From Synaphobranchus kaupii (lineage: Eukaryota > Chordata > Actinopteri > Anguilliformes > Synaphobranchidae): DNA of 64,000 nucleotides. The stretch lies in the NCBI GenBank assembly GCA_029718625.1, contig CM056387.1, forward strand, positions 36,052,931 through 36,116,930, read 5' to 3'. Made by a program: the position numbers and the translations under genes. Positions 34,303 through 45,775 of this stretch are shown in pieces (within the stretch, counting starts at the first letter, position 1; the number at the start of each line of letters is the position of its first letter). The notes beneath the pieces are model-generated. The model worked only from the letters and a program-made list of their open reading frames with translations. It was not told where the DNA came from and ran no database searches.

Positions 34303-37300
34303 GTGAGTAGCGGCCGCAGTCTCCCTTCCAAAGTGTATTCTGCGTATTGCTCAGCAATGCAAGTAAGGTTTGTCTTGGGATGTTTCCTAGAACTTACAGG
34401 GTATAAACATTCCACTTAATGGTAGGACATTTAATACTTTTGAATATTATTGGATAAAACTGTTTCCCAGTGGTCTCATCAGCAAGGCAGTATGCAAAAG
34501 CCCTCCACTCTTTCAATTCTACGTTGTTTAGTGAGTGAATTGTGCTTGGCAGCTTTTGCAACCTCAAACATTCTGTGTTGCACAACAATGGCGAAAACGA
34601 GATCCACAACCCCAGCGTTTCCAGAGGGAGTGTGTGTGCCAGCAGGCCTCGCTGAGTGTCTAACCAGGGTAGAAATCTCACAGTATTGCGCTTTCTGCTC
34701 TTTGCAGGGTTGGAAATTGAACGGGGAGAGAATGCAGTCCTTCAGATTTAATAGTGATATTAATCCAGGTTAGGAGGTCTCCTGCTCGTTTTTCACCTTT
34801 TATCTCCAAGGCAAAAGGGAGAAATGCACAGCGCTCGCGCGGCTGGCTGATTAATGAGCTCTCTGTGCTTTTGATAAGGCCAGCTCGCCCTTACCTCCCA
34901 GCTCAAGTGAAGGGCGCATATTTGTCCGATCGCATCAGCCTTGGTGAATTCTTTCTGCTGCGATGCAGGGGAGCATAGGCTGAGGCTGGGGGGAGTGCAC
35001 ACACCGGGGTGGCGATACAGGGGAGCATTAGATGAGACTGCAGAGAGTGCACACATTGGGGTGGTGATGCAGGGGAGCTTTGGATGAGGCTGGAGGGAGG
35101 ACACACACCGGCGTGGTGATGCAGGGGAGCATTGACTGAGGCTGGAGGGAGTGCACACACCTGGATGGTGATGCAGGGGAGCATTAGCTGAGGCTGGAGG
35201 GAGTGCACACACCGGCGTGGTGCACTCCCTCCAGCAGGAGCACCAACTGGAGGGGTGGGGGGTGGGGGGTGAGGGGTGGGGGGTGGGGGGGTGGGGGGTG
35301 AGGGGTGGGGGGTGGGGGGTGAGGGGTGGGGGGTGGGGGGTGGGGGGTGGGGGGTGGGGAAGGGGTGGGAGGGTTGGACAAGTGCCCCCGCCAGGAGTAA
35401 TCTATGGCTGCATAGCTATGAAGACAGAGTTTGAGAAACCATGAGAGGGAAAACAATCCTACCCACCTATCAAGAGCCAGCCCAGGAAGATGGGGTCACA
35501 GCTGCTAACAGGTGACAGTAAGGAAAGGATGCCACCCCACATTACTCTATGCCTAAATGCTTCTCTGGTCCTGTCTCCAGACTATAGCTCATTATAAGCC
35601 TGATCATAAAGGTGCGTTTTTAATCTAGACTTAAATATTGAGACGGTGTCTGATTCCCTTATAAATTTTGGCAGGGTGTTCCACAGTAGTGGCGCTCTGT
35701 AGGAGAAAGCTCTACCACCAGTCAAGTTCTTAGATATTCTTGGGACTACTAGGTAGCCTGCGTCTTGGGAGCGGAGTGATATTTTTGGCTTATATGGTAA
35801 AAGCAGATTACATATATACACTGGCGCAAGTCCATTTAAAGCTTTAAAGGTCAGAAGCAAAACCTAATTAGCATTAGCTGAGGCTGGAGGGAGTGCACAC
35901 ACCGGCGTGGTGATGCAGGGGAGCATTGACTGAGGCTGGAGGGAGTGCACACACCGGCGTGGTGATGCAGGGGAGCATTGACTGAGGCTGTGTTTAGGAG
36001 GGACACTGAATTGAGAGGACGAGGAATGCTAGAACAGCCAGCACAGAAATTCACTGCATCTAATGCACACAATCCTCTCTGGATCTCAGGGCTGCAGATC
36101 TGCAACCAGTGGGCCAATGACTGCAGATTTATGTCAGAAAAAAAGCTTTATAACCTAATGCAAGCAATTTGGCTTCACTTTCCCCAGAGTATTGGGGAGT
36201 GTGGAGAAGCTCTGGTCTATTTGCTCTGAAAGACATGAATTTGGTTAATACCAAGAAAAAGAAAAAAAGATTCAGCCTCCATGTTTTTTTCTTTCTCTCT
36301 ATAATAGAAAATTCCTCCCAGTTTATGTGTGCGAGTGTGTGCTTGTGCAGAAATGCACCTGTGGAAATGTTGCGCAACTTCACGCATAGGTGCACCCATG
36401 ATAATTTGCATGCGCTGTTGTTTATTTTTCTGTATTCGGGAGAGCTTGGGGAAAGAGGCCACAGCCTTACCCTGGGAGGCCGGTGGTGCCGCGACACAGT
36501 GATGGACTATACTTTACCGCCACGGGTAATGACCTCCAACAGAATGACAGACCGACAAGGCTTGAACCGCCCAAAGTGCTGTTTATATCAGTACCTGCTG
36601 TAACCTTCCACACCATAAGGGGGTTCACCATTCCATCTCTGTGTGAAGAGGTTTCAGGGTTGCTGAACCTCTCCCTACCTGCAATGTACAGCGTTGCTCA
36701 TCCTCTGGAGATGGTGGTTTGCATGACATGCAAATATGCTCAAGCTATCCTTGTGCATGCAAAAAATGCTTTCTAGAATGGGAAATAACATGCATGCACC
36801 GATAAAAGCTGTAAAGCAGAAATGCGTCCACTTTTGTGCAAACAATACGAGATACTTTCGGAGGAACGGCTTGTTTCTCCACTTAATACTTCTACACCAG
36901 AAGAACTCTGCACAAGCCTACTCATCCCCATACAGGGGGAAAAAATTATTTATTATACCAACCCCAATTACAAAAAATCGATGGGACAGTGTATAAAATG
37001 CAAATAAAAACAGGAAGCAATGATTTGTAAATACTTTTTGACCTATTCAATTGAAAACAGTACTAAGACGAGATATTTAATGTTTTATCTAATCAACTTT
37101 ATTGTTTTTTGTAAATATACACTCATTCTAAATTTGATGCCTGCAACACATCCCAAAAAAGTTGGGACAGGGGCATGTTTACCACTGTGTTACATCACCT
37201 TTCAACACTCAGTAATCTTTTGGGAACTGAGGACACTAATTGTTGTAGTTTTGAAAGCAGGATTTTTTCCCATTCCTGCTTGATATAAGACTTCAGCTGC

Positions 37301-40300
37301 TCAACAGTCCGGAGGCCCCATTGTCGTATTTTGCGCTTCATAATGCGCCACATGTTTTCAATGGGAGCCAGGTGAGGACTGCAGGCAGGCCAGTCTAGCA
37401 CCCGCACTCTCTGACTACGAAACCATGCTGTTGTAACACGTGCAGAATGTGGCTTGGCATTGTCTTGCTGAAATAAGGAGGGACGTCCCTGAAAAAGATG
37501 TTGTCTAGATAGCAGCATATGTTGCTCCAAAATGCATATGTACCCATCAGCGTTAATGGTGCCTTCACATATGTGCAAGTTACCACACCACCATACCATG
37601 GCAGACGCTGACTTTTGAACCTTGCGTTGTTAACAATCGGAATGGTCCTTTTCCTCTTTGGCCCGGAGAACATGAAGTCCATTATTTCCAAAAACAATTT
37701 GAAAGGTGGACTCGTCAGACCACAGCACATGTTTCCACTTTGTGTCAGTCCATCTCAGATGAGCTCGAGCCCAGAGAAGTCGGCGGCAATTCTGGATGTT
37801 GTTGATAGATGGCTTATGCTTTGCGTAGCAGAGTCTTAACTTGCATTTGTAGATGCAGCAACAAACTGTGTTTACTGACAAATGGTTTTCCATAGTACTT
37901 TTTAAAGGTATACGGGCGTATAAGGTTATGATACGGGAAATCTAGTCTAACACGTGTTTTCCCCCAAACATTTTCCAACACAGCTAATTAATTTAATCGC
38001 AGCAATCACATTTTCTTTCTCCCTCTGCTATTCTCTCGATTTCTGAGGCCGTGGGAAAAGAAAGTAGCAGAGGACGATGATCTAAAAATGCACTTCATGA
38101 CAACGAACCACGAAGACGCTGTGGCCCACAGGATACCTAACAACTAGGCTAACGTTAGTTAACCTAGCGAACAGTTGATTGATTATGACTGGACAATGAT
38201 TATGTTTATGCAATTTTGACCAAAATTAGATTATGTTCTGTGAAGTTTTAATGTGGTGCATGGCTACAACTCAATTTAGTGAAGTTACAAGTTCCATTGT
38301 AAATTAATTCATGGCAAATTCTTAACAACGTTAACTGTTAGCCTACTAACTGTTTAACTGTTTTAAAATGAGCCACTTCCTGAATTTGTATGTCGGCTAC
38401 ACCGTCATTATTATGTGAAAAGCTAAATACAGGAATATATTAAATAAACTTGAATCAGACAAATAACTGTGGTGGCTAATGATTTTAACAGATAATGTTC
38501 TATACAGTTTTTGGTGAATTTATACAGTTTTGCAGGCGTGAATATAAGGGCAGCTCTCTCCAGAAGTTGACACCTATGTATTCATTACAGAAGCATATTG
38601 GTTTTTAATGCAGTGCCGTCTAATGGATCGAAGGTCACGGGCATTCAATATTGGTTTTCGGCCTTGCCCTTTACGCACAGAGATTTCTCCAGATTCTCTG
38701 AATCTTTTAATAATATTATGAACTGTAGATAGTGAAATCCCTAAATTCCTTGCAATCGTACACTGAGAAACGTTCTTAAACTGTTGGACTATTCGTTCAT
38801 GCAGTTTTTCGCAAAGTGACGAACCTCGACCCATCCTTGCTCGTAAACGCCCGAGCGTTTCATGGATGCTCCTTTTATACCCAGTCATGATAGCATCATC
38901 TGTTAGCTATTCACCTGTTTACATGTGAAATGTTCCAAACAAGTGTTTTTTTAATATTCCACAACCTTCCGTCATTTTAGAACGTGTTGCAGGCATCAAA
39001 TTTGGAATTTGCACATATTTACAAAAATCTAAAATTGATAATATATAAATATAGGACTGCATGGGTCATCCTCAATACTGTTCCGGTGCATAGATGGTCC
39101 CTATGGTCTGTTATGTTATGTGCCAGTGCCTTTGGTGGTTGGTAGTCCTGCAGGGTGACACATAATTCGCTGTAGTGTCACCCAGAGGGAGTGGTTCAGT
39201 CGGCTGGGATGACTGTGTCTTGTCACCAGCTGGTTATTCCAGGAACCAGTCTGCGTGTTCATGTTTCAGAGGACAACATGTCTTTGGCTGCCCTGTACTG
39301 AATTGAGCTTGGTGAATACATGCAAAAAGGAGAAGGAGCATTGGGACATATCTTCTGTTACATTATATTACGTAATTTTATACACAGTAAATACATTTAT
39401 AAATACACCGCCTGTAATTCTTCCTGTAAAGATCTGATATCCACAGGAGGAAACTGAGTACTGTGACATGTATATTGTACCCAAGGAATGTTTTCAAACA
39501 CTTCTGAGTCTAAAACCACAAGGCCAATCTGGAGAACTTTCAATCGTAGAAATACAAAAGACGCTCAATACTCATACACTGTGCTTGGACCATAGCCTTG
39601 ATACAGTTGAGCTGCATTACATCTGGCAGGCAGATTTAGAATGCAAATACCTCAAATTTCCAGTACAGAACCTGTATAAAACCCACTTCTACGCGAGTCT
39701 TTAAACCACCGATTGAGAGAGAATGTGGACACGGTGCCTTGAATCTTTCTACAACGATCCTGAAATAGCGTCAATGCACCACAAATGCAATAAAACCTGC
39801 ATTAGCATGGGAAAAGCCTGTGTCTTCCTTTGCTGTTTAAATTCTAGATATTTGTAGTGGGACAAACAATTCAAAATCTAATTTCAACACACTCTCTTCA
39901 AATGTGACATTACGTTGAGACCAACAAAAAAAACATTTAAAAAAAGTTACCACATAGTCCCAAGACCTTTTTTGTCGCAGAATACAGTAGACAAGCCTTA
40001 CAAATCCGGAACATAATCAAACATAACTGCAGCATATTATTAAGTGATCCCTGAGCCTCCTTCTTTTGCTTTCAAAAGGGTCCCCACATTACAGGATAAA
40101 TTGGTCCGCAGCTATTTACCCCCTAAAAAATCGTAGACGTGCTCTTTATTTGCATATTTTTGTTTATATTTTGCTTGAAGTTGGTATATAGTTATCTATT
40201 ATTGCAGTCTTTTGTGTGGGTTTTTTATAGCCCCTTCTTGTGTCATAGGTGCATTTACCTGTTTCCTTGTGTAATTAGACATGTGTGGAATATAATTATG

Positions 40301-43300
40301 TGTTGTCTATATATGCTGAGTGCCACCTATTGTATTCATGACCTTGATGAAGACCTAGTGTCGATACAGGCTGGTCATTTTATTGCCTTGTTCTAGCCCG
40401 TTTTTTAAAAGCTTTTTGTCTTTTCACTTAGCGTGTCTTGGTGCCGCATTTTTCATGTTTTTTCAACCTTAAGAGGCGTTCCCAGTGTTTGCCTACCTGC
40501 CTTACCAATGAGTACCTGTCATTCATAGATCCAAGCTGAGCTTTTCTTTCTTAGTTGTTTGATACATATATATTAACCTGATAACTATAAACAAGAATGT
40601 CATAATTCATGAGCAGGCTACTCATACAGAAATTATTGAAACCACTTCAATGAAGGAAGTAGGATTGCTTATCATACTGCTACCTGCTGACCAAGCTTTC
40701 TATGAGAATAATTGCCCTCTATGCAACAAAAAGATAAATTTCACTAACGTTAATTATCAGCTCTCTATAAAGATAACCAAAGAATTATCGTTGATAAATG
40801 AGAATGAATGTGTGTGTGTTGGGGGGGGGGCATGCATATGAGCATTAAATAGTGTAAAAAGCAGTTTGCAGAGATCGTTATGCCTCAGCGGGTACAGGAG
40901 CCTTATCTACACAGCCAGCTGTGTGCTTTATGCTGCCTGAGTGCAGTGACATTTGGAATCCTGATCCAAACACACTTATAGAGAACAGGGTCCTTAAAAT
41001 ACCGCTTCACAGATGACACAAATTACCTCCATAATATGTGATTTCTGGTCTTGCAGAATGCGTTATTCTGCACTGGATGGCTATAGCCTAGCGTGACTCT
41101 GGGATTTGAAGTATTTGAGCCTCAGAAAGAAAGGAAGGCTCCTTCGGTCCTGCGTATAATAATGCTGTAATTTAAAAGTATAGGATATAAGAATGAACAA
41201 TGTAAGTATAACAGAAAAGGTAATAACAGACAGAACAAACCTCCAAAACAGTAATACGTGGTACACTGACAATATGTATCTTTTTTGATTGTATGGACAC
41301 CGGATCACCGATTCAGCTCTTGTATGCAGTGCATATGCATGATTGTATCAGTTTTCATGGATTATCAAAATTGTTATCAAAGCATGAACTCCCTTTGCCA
41401 TTACACTGATAAACAGGCAGTCAACGATAATCCATTCACAAAACGTAAGCGTTTTTTTTTTTAAAAAGGGGCACATAAGCACAATATGTTCCTGACCTCA
41501 CTGCCTACAGAACAGGACAGAATACATTCTGCTCTCATTCAATAACACTGTGTAAGGGCACTTTTCACATGGCCTTCAAACATAACTAAAATGATTAAAT
41601 CGAGCAGACAGAGCCAAGAGTTTTGCAGGCAGGATTTCTTTTTATAATATTTTGTGTCACCCTTTCACTTAGGTGCTGACTGGGTCCTTGACACTGATCT
41701 GATAATGCACCACGATTATTTGCTAGTTGCTGATTCATCGTACTAAGCGTTCATGGTGACTGTAATGCGTTTGTGTGGCTTTCCTTTTCTTCTTTCCGAT
41801 GTGCTATACTGTATTGTTGCTCCCTGACATATATTTCAGCAGACTAGCCTATTGTGTTGCATTATGTTCTATTTCCACAATACCTCTAGTCAAGCAGTTA
41901 CGTACTTCACATAATTTAGAAGCACTATAGTTCAAATATCTTTACGGTCATCTTTCTGGCATTTGACAGCTTCTGTTATAGTGGGACTGGTGGGATGTGG
42001 ATAGAACACACACCTTAGTTTTTACCCAATTTAATTCATCCTGTTGTGAGGTCATAATAGTTGAGATGCAGTTCCACGTTGCATATTAAAGTACAGTATC
42101 CACATATCCTAGACCCCTGACCCCAATACGTGGTCGTTTGTCTTCCTCCTTTTCCCCAGAAAAAACAACAACACCCAGGCTGTCCCCTCCCTGGAGGAGA
42201 AACCATACCTGCTACAGGGATATGTGTCAGAGCGTATCGCCGACATGGACATAAAGACCCTCTCTGTGCTCCCAGCCGGGCTTGATGAGGCTGAGTGGAT
42301 GGCCAGCAACAGTGAGTGTGCAGTGTCATTTGGCTAGGTGTCCTGGGACCAGCAGTATACAAGCAGGAAGAGCTCAGTACTAGTGGCCTTTGTAAATGTC
42401 TAACACCCCATTACACCAATCAGCTTGCTTAATATTTCCAACTGACCTGTTGGGTCGAGAAAGAAACATCCACACCTGTTATAATAAAGAGGAAATCCAG
42501 TCAGGAAAACACTCACACCAGATCCAATTATAAGGGTCTTTATTTCTGCAGAAAGAGCACTGCCAACACCATATTAAAAAAAGCATTATTTACAGCAATC
42601 CTTTATACTTTCTAAGAGGGACTGTACAATCCTGTTTGTGCCAGCATTAAGGTCAACCAGCTCATTTGGTAGAAAAGTTAAACTTTCAGCTTTTTCGCTC
42701 AAGGCCTATAGGAGTCCAGTAAAAGAAAAATGTTGAAGAGATCATTCTCTGCAATCTGAAATATGAATGAAATGCTGTGTTCTGGAATCTTCTCACTTCC
42801 CCTCTTGACCTGCGTTTCCTCTGTAGGAGTTTGTCTTGGTTATGTTAGTTATTTGGAGGCTTACTTGCATATCTTCACTGCATTCCAGCCATTGCCTTCT
42901 TCAAGAATATTAACTTGTTCTCCGGCGCCTTGTCTGAATTTTGCACCACCAAGACCTGCCCTACCACTAGGGGGCCTGGCGATGTGTGAGTACCATTTTC
43001 TTTGCAGGCCCATGGGCCCCATTCCCTTACATGCAGCTCTGACAGGAGCCAAATTGTACAGTTGGGGAGGGCGCTATTAGTCGTGCATGTGACCTAGGCT
43101 ACATTCGGATCCAGTTTAATACATTCCCTTCCCTTGCTCTCTTCCCTCAAGTGAGCTATCTTGTGACAAAATTTGCAACGGGCAGCAAGCCCGTTTCCCT
43201 TCTTGCTGGAAGCTTGCATTTTATACCCTTGGTGGAATGGAAGATAAACTAATATAATTATTCCCTCCTCTTTCTTAAATTGGAACCGACTCCCACTTGG

Positions 43301-45361
43301 TGTGGCTGCCATATTTCATCCTGGCATTTTGGGGATTCCCCTCTTGAAACAAGGGAAGGGAACGACAGGAAGAGAGCATACATTTCAGATCCGAAGGCAG
43401 CCCTACTCTGGCCTGAAATCCTGTTCATGAGTGCAGGATGTGAATGAGAACATAAGAACAATACATAATGATGAGAACAGGCATGCCGGAGAGTATCCAA
43501 CACTGCTTCAAGCCTGGTCCTGACTACTCTGAGGGTCTCTCACATAGCATGGCAAGCTGCTCAATGCATTGACAACTCTGTGTAACAAAAAACAAAACTT
43601 CCACAGTGTCACAAAATAAGAGTCCTTTCTGAGTGATCTATAAATGCTTGGTATGTCCAGCCAAAGACTGTTGTTTCATTTTGAATGATCTTCGGCGTGT
43701 TGAAATGATGCAGATTTTGATTTGTATGTAGGACGTACTACTGGAGTGATGAACAAGGGAAGAAAGTGAGGTGTTCTGCCCCGCTCTACACCGACTACAC
43801 CATGTCCTATATCCAGGAGCTACTGACTGATGAAGAAGTGTTCCCTACAGGTGCAGGTGGGTGTCAATTTCAGTTATGCGGATATTATTCGTCTTTCATC
43901 TATGAGAATCTAGGATATTTATACATCCTTTATATTACATACGGATGTGCTCAAATTTGTTGGTACCCCTGGTAAAGATGGGTAAAAGGGGTTATAAAAA
44001 ATTCACCATTTGGTGAATTAGCTTAATCTCACACTGAAAAAATGAGAAAAATCCAGCCAATAATTGACGTTCATTTATTATGAGAAAAAAAATCAATTAA
44101 CAATTATTGGCACCCCTGCATTCATATGTAGAATAAAATATACATTTTAAATATTTGGTCGCATATCTTTGCATGCCATGACTTCCTGATGTCTGTGACC
44201 CAACAACATCAAAAGACTCTTGATATCTTATTTTCTGGTACTCTTACAAGCGATACTAAATGTCTCTGCATTTGAATGGATCTCTATGGGAATTGGGGGG
44301 TGGGACTAGATTTAGCTGTAAATTACACTGGAACAGTATGGAACACATTGTTGGCTAAATGGCTCTAAGTCTTCAAGGGTCTGACGTATCAAACAAGCCT
44401 TAAACCATCACTTTGCTGACAGAAATACAGTAGATATGGATGGATAACTTGAATGGTTTCTTCTCCTGACTCATTTTTCCATAGAGTTCAAGAGGAAAAT
44501 TTGTCAGGAGAAATAACCCTTAATGTGATCGATCCATATCTACTGCATATCTGGCAGCAGAGTGATGGTTTGAGGCTTGTTTGATACCTCAGACCCTCGA
44601 TAACTTTTTACCAACCATGTATTCCATACTATTCCAGCATAATTTACAGCTAAATCTAGTCCCACCCCGAATTCCCATAGAGATCCATTCAAATGCAGAG
44701 ACGTTATAGTATCGCTTGTAAGAGTACCAGAAAATAAGATATCAAGAGTCTTTGATGTTGTTGGGTCACATACATCAGGAAGTCATGGCATGCATATGCG
44801 ATCAAATATTAAAAATTATTACTATTATTATTATTCAATATATGAATGCAGGGGGTACCAATAATTGTGGCCAACATGGTTTTGTTAAAAATAATTATTT
44901 CTTGATGAGGGATTTTTTTTTTCTCATAATAAATGAACATCTATTAACGGTTGGATTTTTCTAAATTTTTCAGTGTGAGATTAAGCTAATTCAACAAACG
45001 GTGAATTTTTTATAACCCTTTTTACTCATCTTTACCAGGGGTACTAACAAATTTGACCACAACTGTATAGTTATTATAACAGCCTATGAACTCAGGTCCT
45101 CTATTATGGCTTTCAGGCACTGACTTTCCCAGAGGGTACGTGTTCCTGGTGCAAAGGATCTTCCTGTACCTGTTCCGCACACTGGCACACCTGTACTGGG
45201 CCCACTTCTGGGACGTGGTGCAAATGAACATGCATCCGCACCTCAACACGCTCTTCGTACACTTTGTGACCTTCGGCCGGGAGTTCCAGCTGCTGGAGCC
45301 GGCTGAGACCGCCCCGCTGGAGGACCTGATCTCCACCCTCTGCTCGCATCACAGGTTATGA
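34214..45361 (+). CDS. mob2: MOB kinase activator 2 (five coding exons, complete)
   Basis: Coding exons are 34214-34302, 42160-42311, 42889-42985, 43732-43856 and 45117-45361; phases agree at every junction and predict 235 residues, close to human MOB2 (about 237). MOB2 binds the N-terminal region of NDR kinases (STK38/STK38L), competes with MOB1 and restrains their activation; roles in DNA-damage signalling and cell shape are reported. The MOB fold's zinc site is intact: C99 and C104 in SEFCTTKTC, H179 and H184 in LAHLYWAHF. Diagnostic stretches are DEAEWMASN, YYWSDEQGKKVRCSAP, HLNTLFVHF and FGREFQLLEPAET. These match MOB2 (YYWYDERGKKVKC, VLAHIYWAHF) better than MOB1 or MOB3. The N terminus MGGCHSYARTRK is a myristoylation/palmitoylation-type sequence. 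The stop falls in the first unit of a 60-bp minisatellite. Transcribed toward the SBF gene. Confidence 0.9.
34975..35237 (+). repeat. 52-bp minisatellite, proximal part (about 5 units) with terminal hairpin
   Basis: Units contain GAGGCTGGAGGGAGTGCACA and GGTGATGCAGGGGAGCATT. The last unit ends in a 16-bp perfect inverted repeat (35193-35208 with 35220-35235) around an 11-base loop. Located in mob2 intron 1. Confidence 0.9.
35253..35372 (+). repeat. GGGGTGGG simple repeat
   Basis: About 15 GGGGTGG/GAGGGGT units. Strong G-quadruplex potential on the + strand. Confidence 0.95.
35580..35865 (-). mobile_element. L2/Maui-like LINE 3' fragment
   Basis: The - strand frame 35860-35582 reads LLTFKALNGLAPVYICNLL, LRSQDAGYLVVPR, GGRAFSYRAPLLWNTLP and FKSRLKTHLYDQAY. 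These are the motifs of the last 90 residues of fish L2-type ORF2 (KAL.GLAP.Y, LRS.DAG.L.VPR, GGRAFS..AP.LWN.LP, FK..LKT.L). It lies between two parts of the same 52-bp minisatellite and so appears to have inserted into it. No RT or endonuclease domain remains. Confidence 0.8.
35866..35990 (+). repeat. 52-bp minisatellite, distal part (about 2 units)
   Basis: Same unit as 34975-35237, resuming directly after the L2-like fragment. Confidence 0.9.
37195..38888 (-). pseudogene. Tc1-family transposase, interrupted
   Basis: The N-terminal part (38888-38574) reads MGRGSSLCEKLHERIVQQFK and ARNLGISLSTVHNIIKRFRE (first HTH), then GQGRKPILNARDLRSIRRH (second). The C-terminal part (37893-37195) holds the catalytic triad: Asp in WSDEST, Asp in QQDNAKPH, Glu in PIENMW, with 34 residues between the last two (DD34E). 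The two parts are separated by about 680 bp of unrelated sequence (37894-38573). One in-frame TAA near 37630 breaks the C-terminal part just after DHSDC. The triad residues survive but the gene is clearly dead. Confidence 0.88.
37894..38573. other. Insert of unknown origin inside the Tc1 transposase
   Basis: This sequence interrupts the transposase between the second HTH and the catalytic domain. It contains repeated GTTAACTGTTAG/GCTAACGTTAGTTAAC-like words but no clear terminal repeats or coding frame. It could be a non-autonomous transposon or residue of a rearrangement. Confidence 0.5.
39061..42159. other. Intron sequence, nothing recognised
   Basis: The rest of mob2 intron 1. AT-rich and unique, with no coding exon on either strand that I can support and no recognised mobile element. 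Confidence 0.5.
42160..42311 (+). CDS. mob2: mob2 exon 2
   Basis: The acceptor is CCTTTTCCCCAG and the donor AACA|GTGAGT. Encodes PSLEEKPYLLQGYVSERIAD and ends DEAEWMASN, the conserved start of the MOB domain (human MOB2 has a NEWLASN equivalent). Confidence 0.9.
42889..42985 (+). CDS. mob2: mob2 exon 3 (zinc-binding Cys pair)
   Basis: No long open frame marks this 97-bp exon; it was found by homology. The acceptor is CTGCATTCCAG and the donor GATGT|GTGAGT. Encodes IAFFKNINLFSGALSEFCTT then KTCPTTRGPGD. It is equivalent to the FFHHINL..SEFC..ETC segment of MOB proteins and supplies both zinc-ligand cysteines. Confidence 0.88.
43097..43300. mobile_element. Non-autonomous DNA transposon (MITE), internally deleted copy
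   Basis: It shares its left end (GGCTACATTC...TCC..TTTAA), centre (TTGCTGGAAGCTTGCATT) and right end (CTTAAATTGGA.CCGA..C.CACTTG) with 63631-64000. The ends are imperfect inverted repeats around TCGGATCCA.TTTAA. Compared with the other copy about 160 bp of the centre is missing. Family not recognised. Located in mob2 intron 3. Confidence 0.7.
43732..43856 (+). CDS. mob2: mob2 exon 4
   Basis: The acceptor is TTTGTATGTAG. Encodes TYYWSDEQGKKVRCSAPLYT and ends LLTDEEVFPT plus Gly-Ala. Two donors six bases apart are possible: after 43850 (GTGCAG) or after 43856 (GTGGGT). The downstream one gives an exact length match to MOB2 between FPT and FP and is closer to consensus, so I chose it. Both keep the frame. 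Confidence 0.85.
43942..45065. mobile_element. Long palindromic TA-flanked element with nested inner palindrome, copy A
   Basis: The outer arms (from 43942 and back from 45065) match as inverted repeats: GCTCAAATTTGTTGGTACCC on the left, and the complement GTCAAATTTGTTAGTACCCC on the right. TA flanks both ends (43940-41, 45066-67). From about 44208 to 44752 the arms change to a second palindrome (TCAAAAGACTCTTGATATC...), centred near 44487, that also occurs in the element at 50644-51817. There is no transposase frame. It lies in mob2 intron 4, just 51 bp before exon 5. Confidence 0.88.
45117..45361 (+). CDS. mob2: mob2 exon 5 (His pair, stop)
   Basis: The acceptor is TATGGCTTTCAG. Encodes TDFPRGYVFLVQRIFLYLFR, LAHLYWAHF with both zinc-ligand histidines, HPHLNTLFVHFVTFGREFQL, and ends LISTLCSHHRL. 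Stop TGA at 45359-45361. The last 24 or so coding bases are the 3' part of the minisatellite unit that follows. The C-terminal tail is about 20 residues shorter than in mammals. Confidence 0.9.
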
Positions 45362-45775
45362 ACCCTGCCCAAGGAGGGGGCAGGCACGGGGTTTGCCCTC
45401 TGCTCGCATCACAGGTTATGAACCCTGCCCAAGGAGGGGGCAGGCACGGGGTTTGCCCTCTGCTCGCATCACAGGTTATGAACCCTGCCCAAGGAGGGGG
45501 CAGGCACAGGGTTTGCCCTCTGCTCGCATCACAGGTTATGAACCCTGCCCAAGGAGGGGCCGGGCACGGGGTTTGCCCTCTGCTCGCATCAGAGGTTATG
45601 AACCCTGCCCAAGGAGGGGGCAGGCACGGGGTTTGCCCTCTGCTCGCATCACAGGTTATGAACCCTGCCCAAGGAGGGGCCGGGCACGGGGTTTGCCCTC
45701 TGCTCGCATCAGAGGTTATGAACCCTGCCCAAGGAGGGGGCAGGCACAGGGTTTGCCCTCTGCTCGGGAGCCCAC
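45337..45775 (+). repeat. 60-bp minisatellite overlapping the mob2 stop codon, 7 units
   Basis: Seven 60-bp units (45361-45775; the last is altered at its 3' end) each end CTCTGCTCGCATCACAGGTT followed by ATG. The same sequence forms the last codons of mob2 exon 5. Units differ by one to three substitutions (caggcacggg/cgggcacggg, cacag/gagag). The frames through it are open because 60 is a multiple of three. Confidence 0.97.

Larger units (their letters stand above)
36958..39060 (-). mobile_element. Degenerate Tc1-like element with DD34E transposase
   Basis: The left arm starts CCAACCCCAATTACAAAAA and contains AAAAAGTTGGGACAGGGGCA. The right arm (38890-39050) carries the inverted GTGTTGCAGGCATCAAATTT block but lacks the outermost 140 or so bases. 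Between them are two parts of a - strand transposase separated by unrelated sequence. It lies in mob2 intron 1 and cannot be autonomous. Confidence 0.85.
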
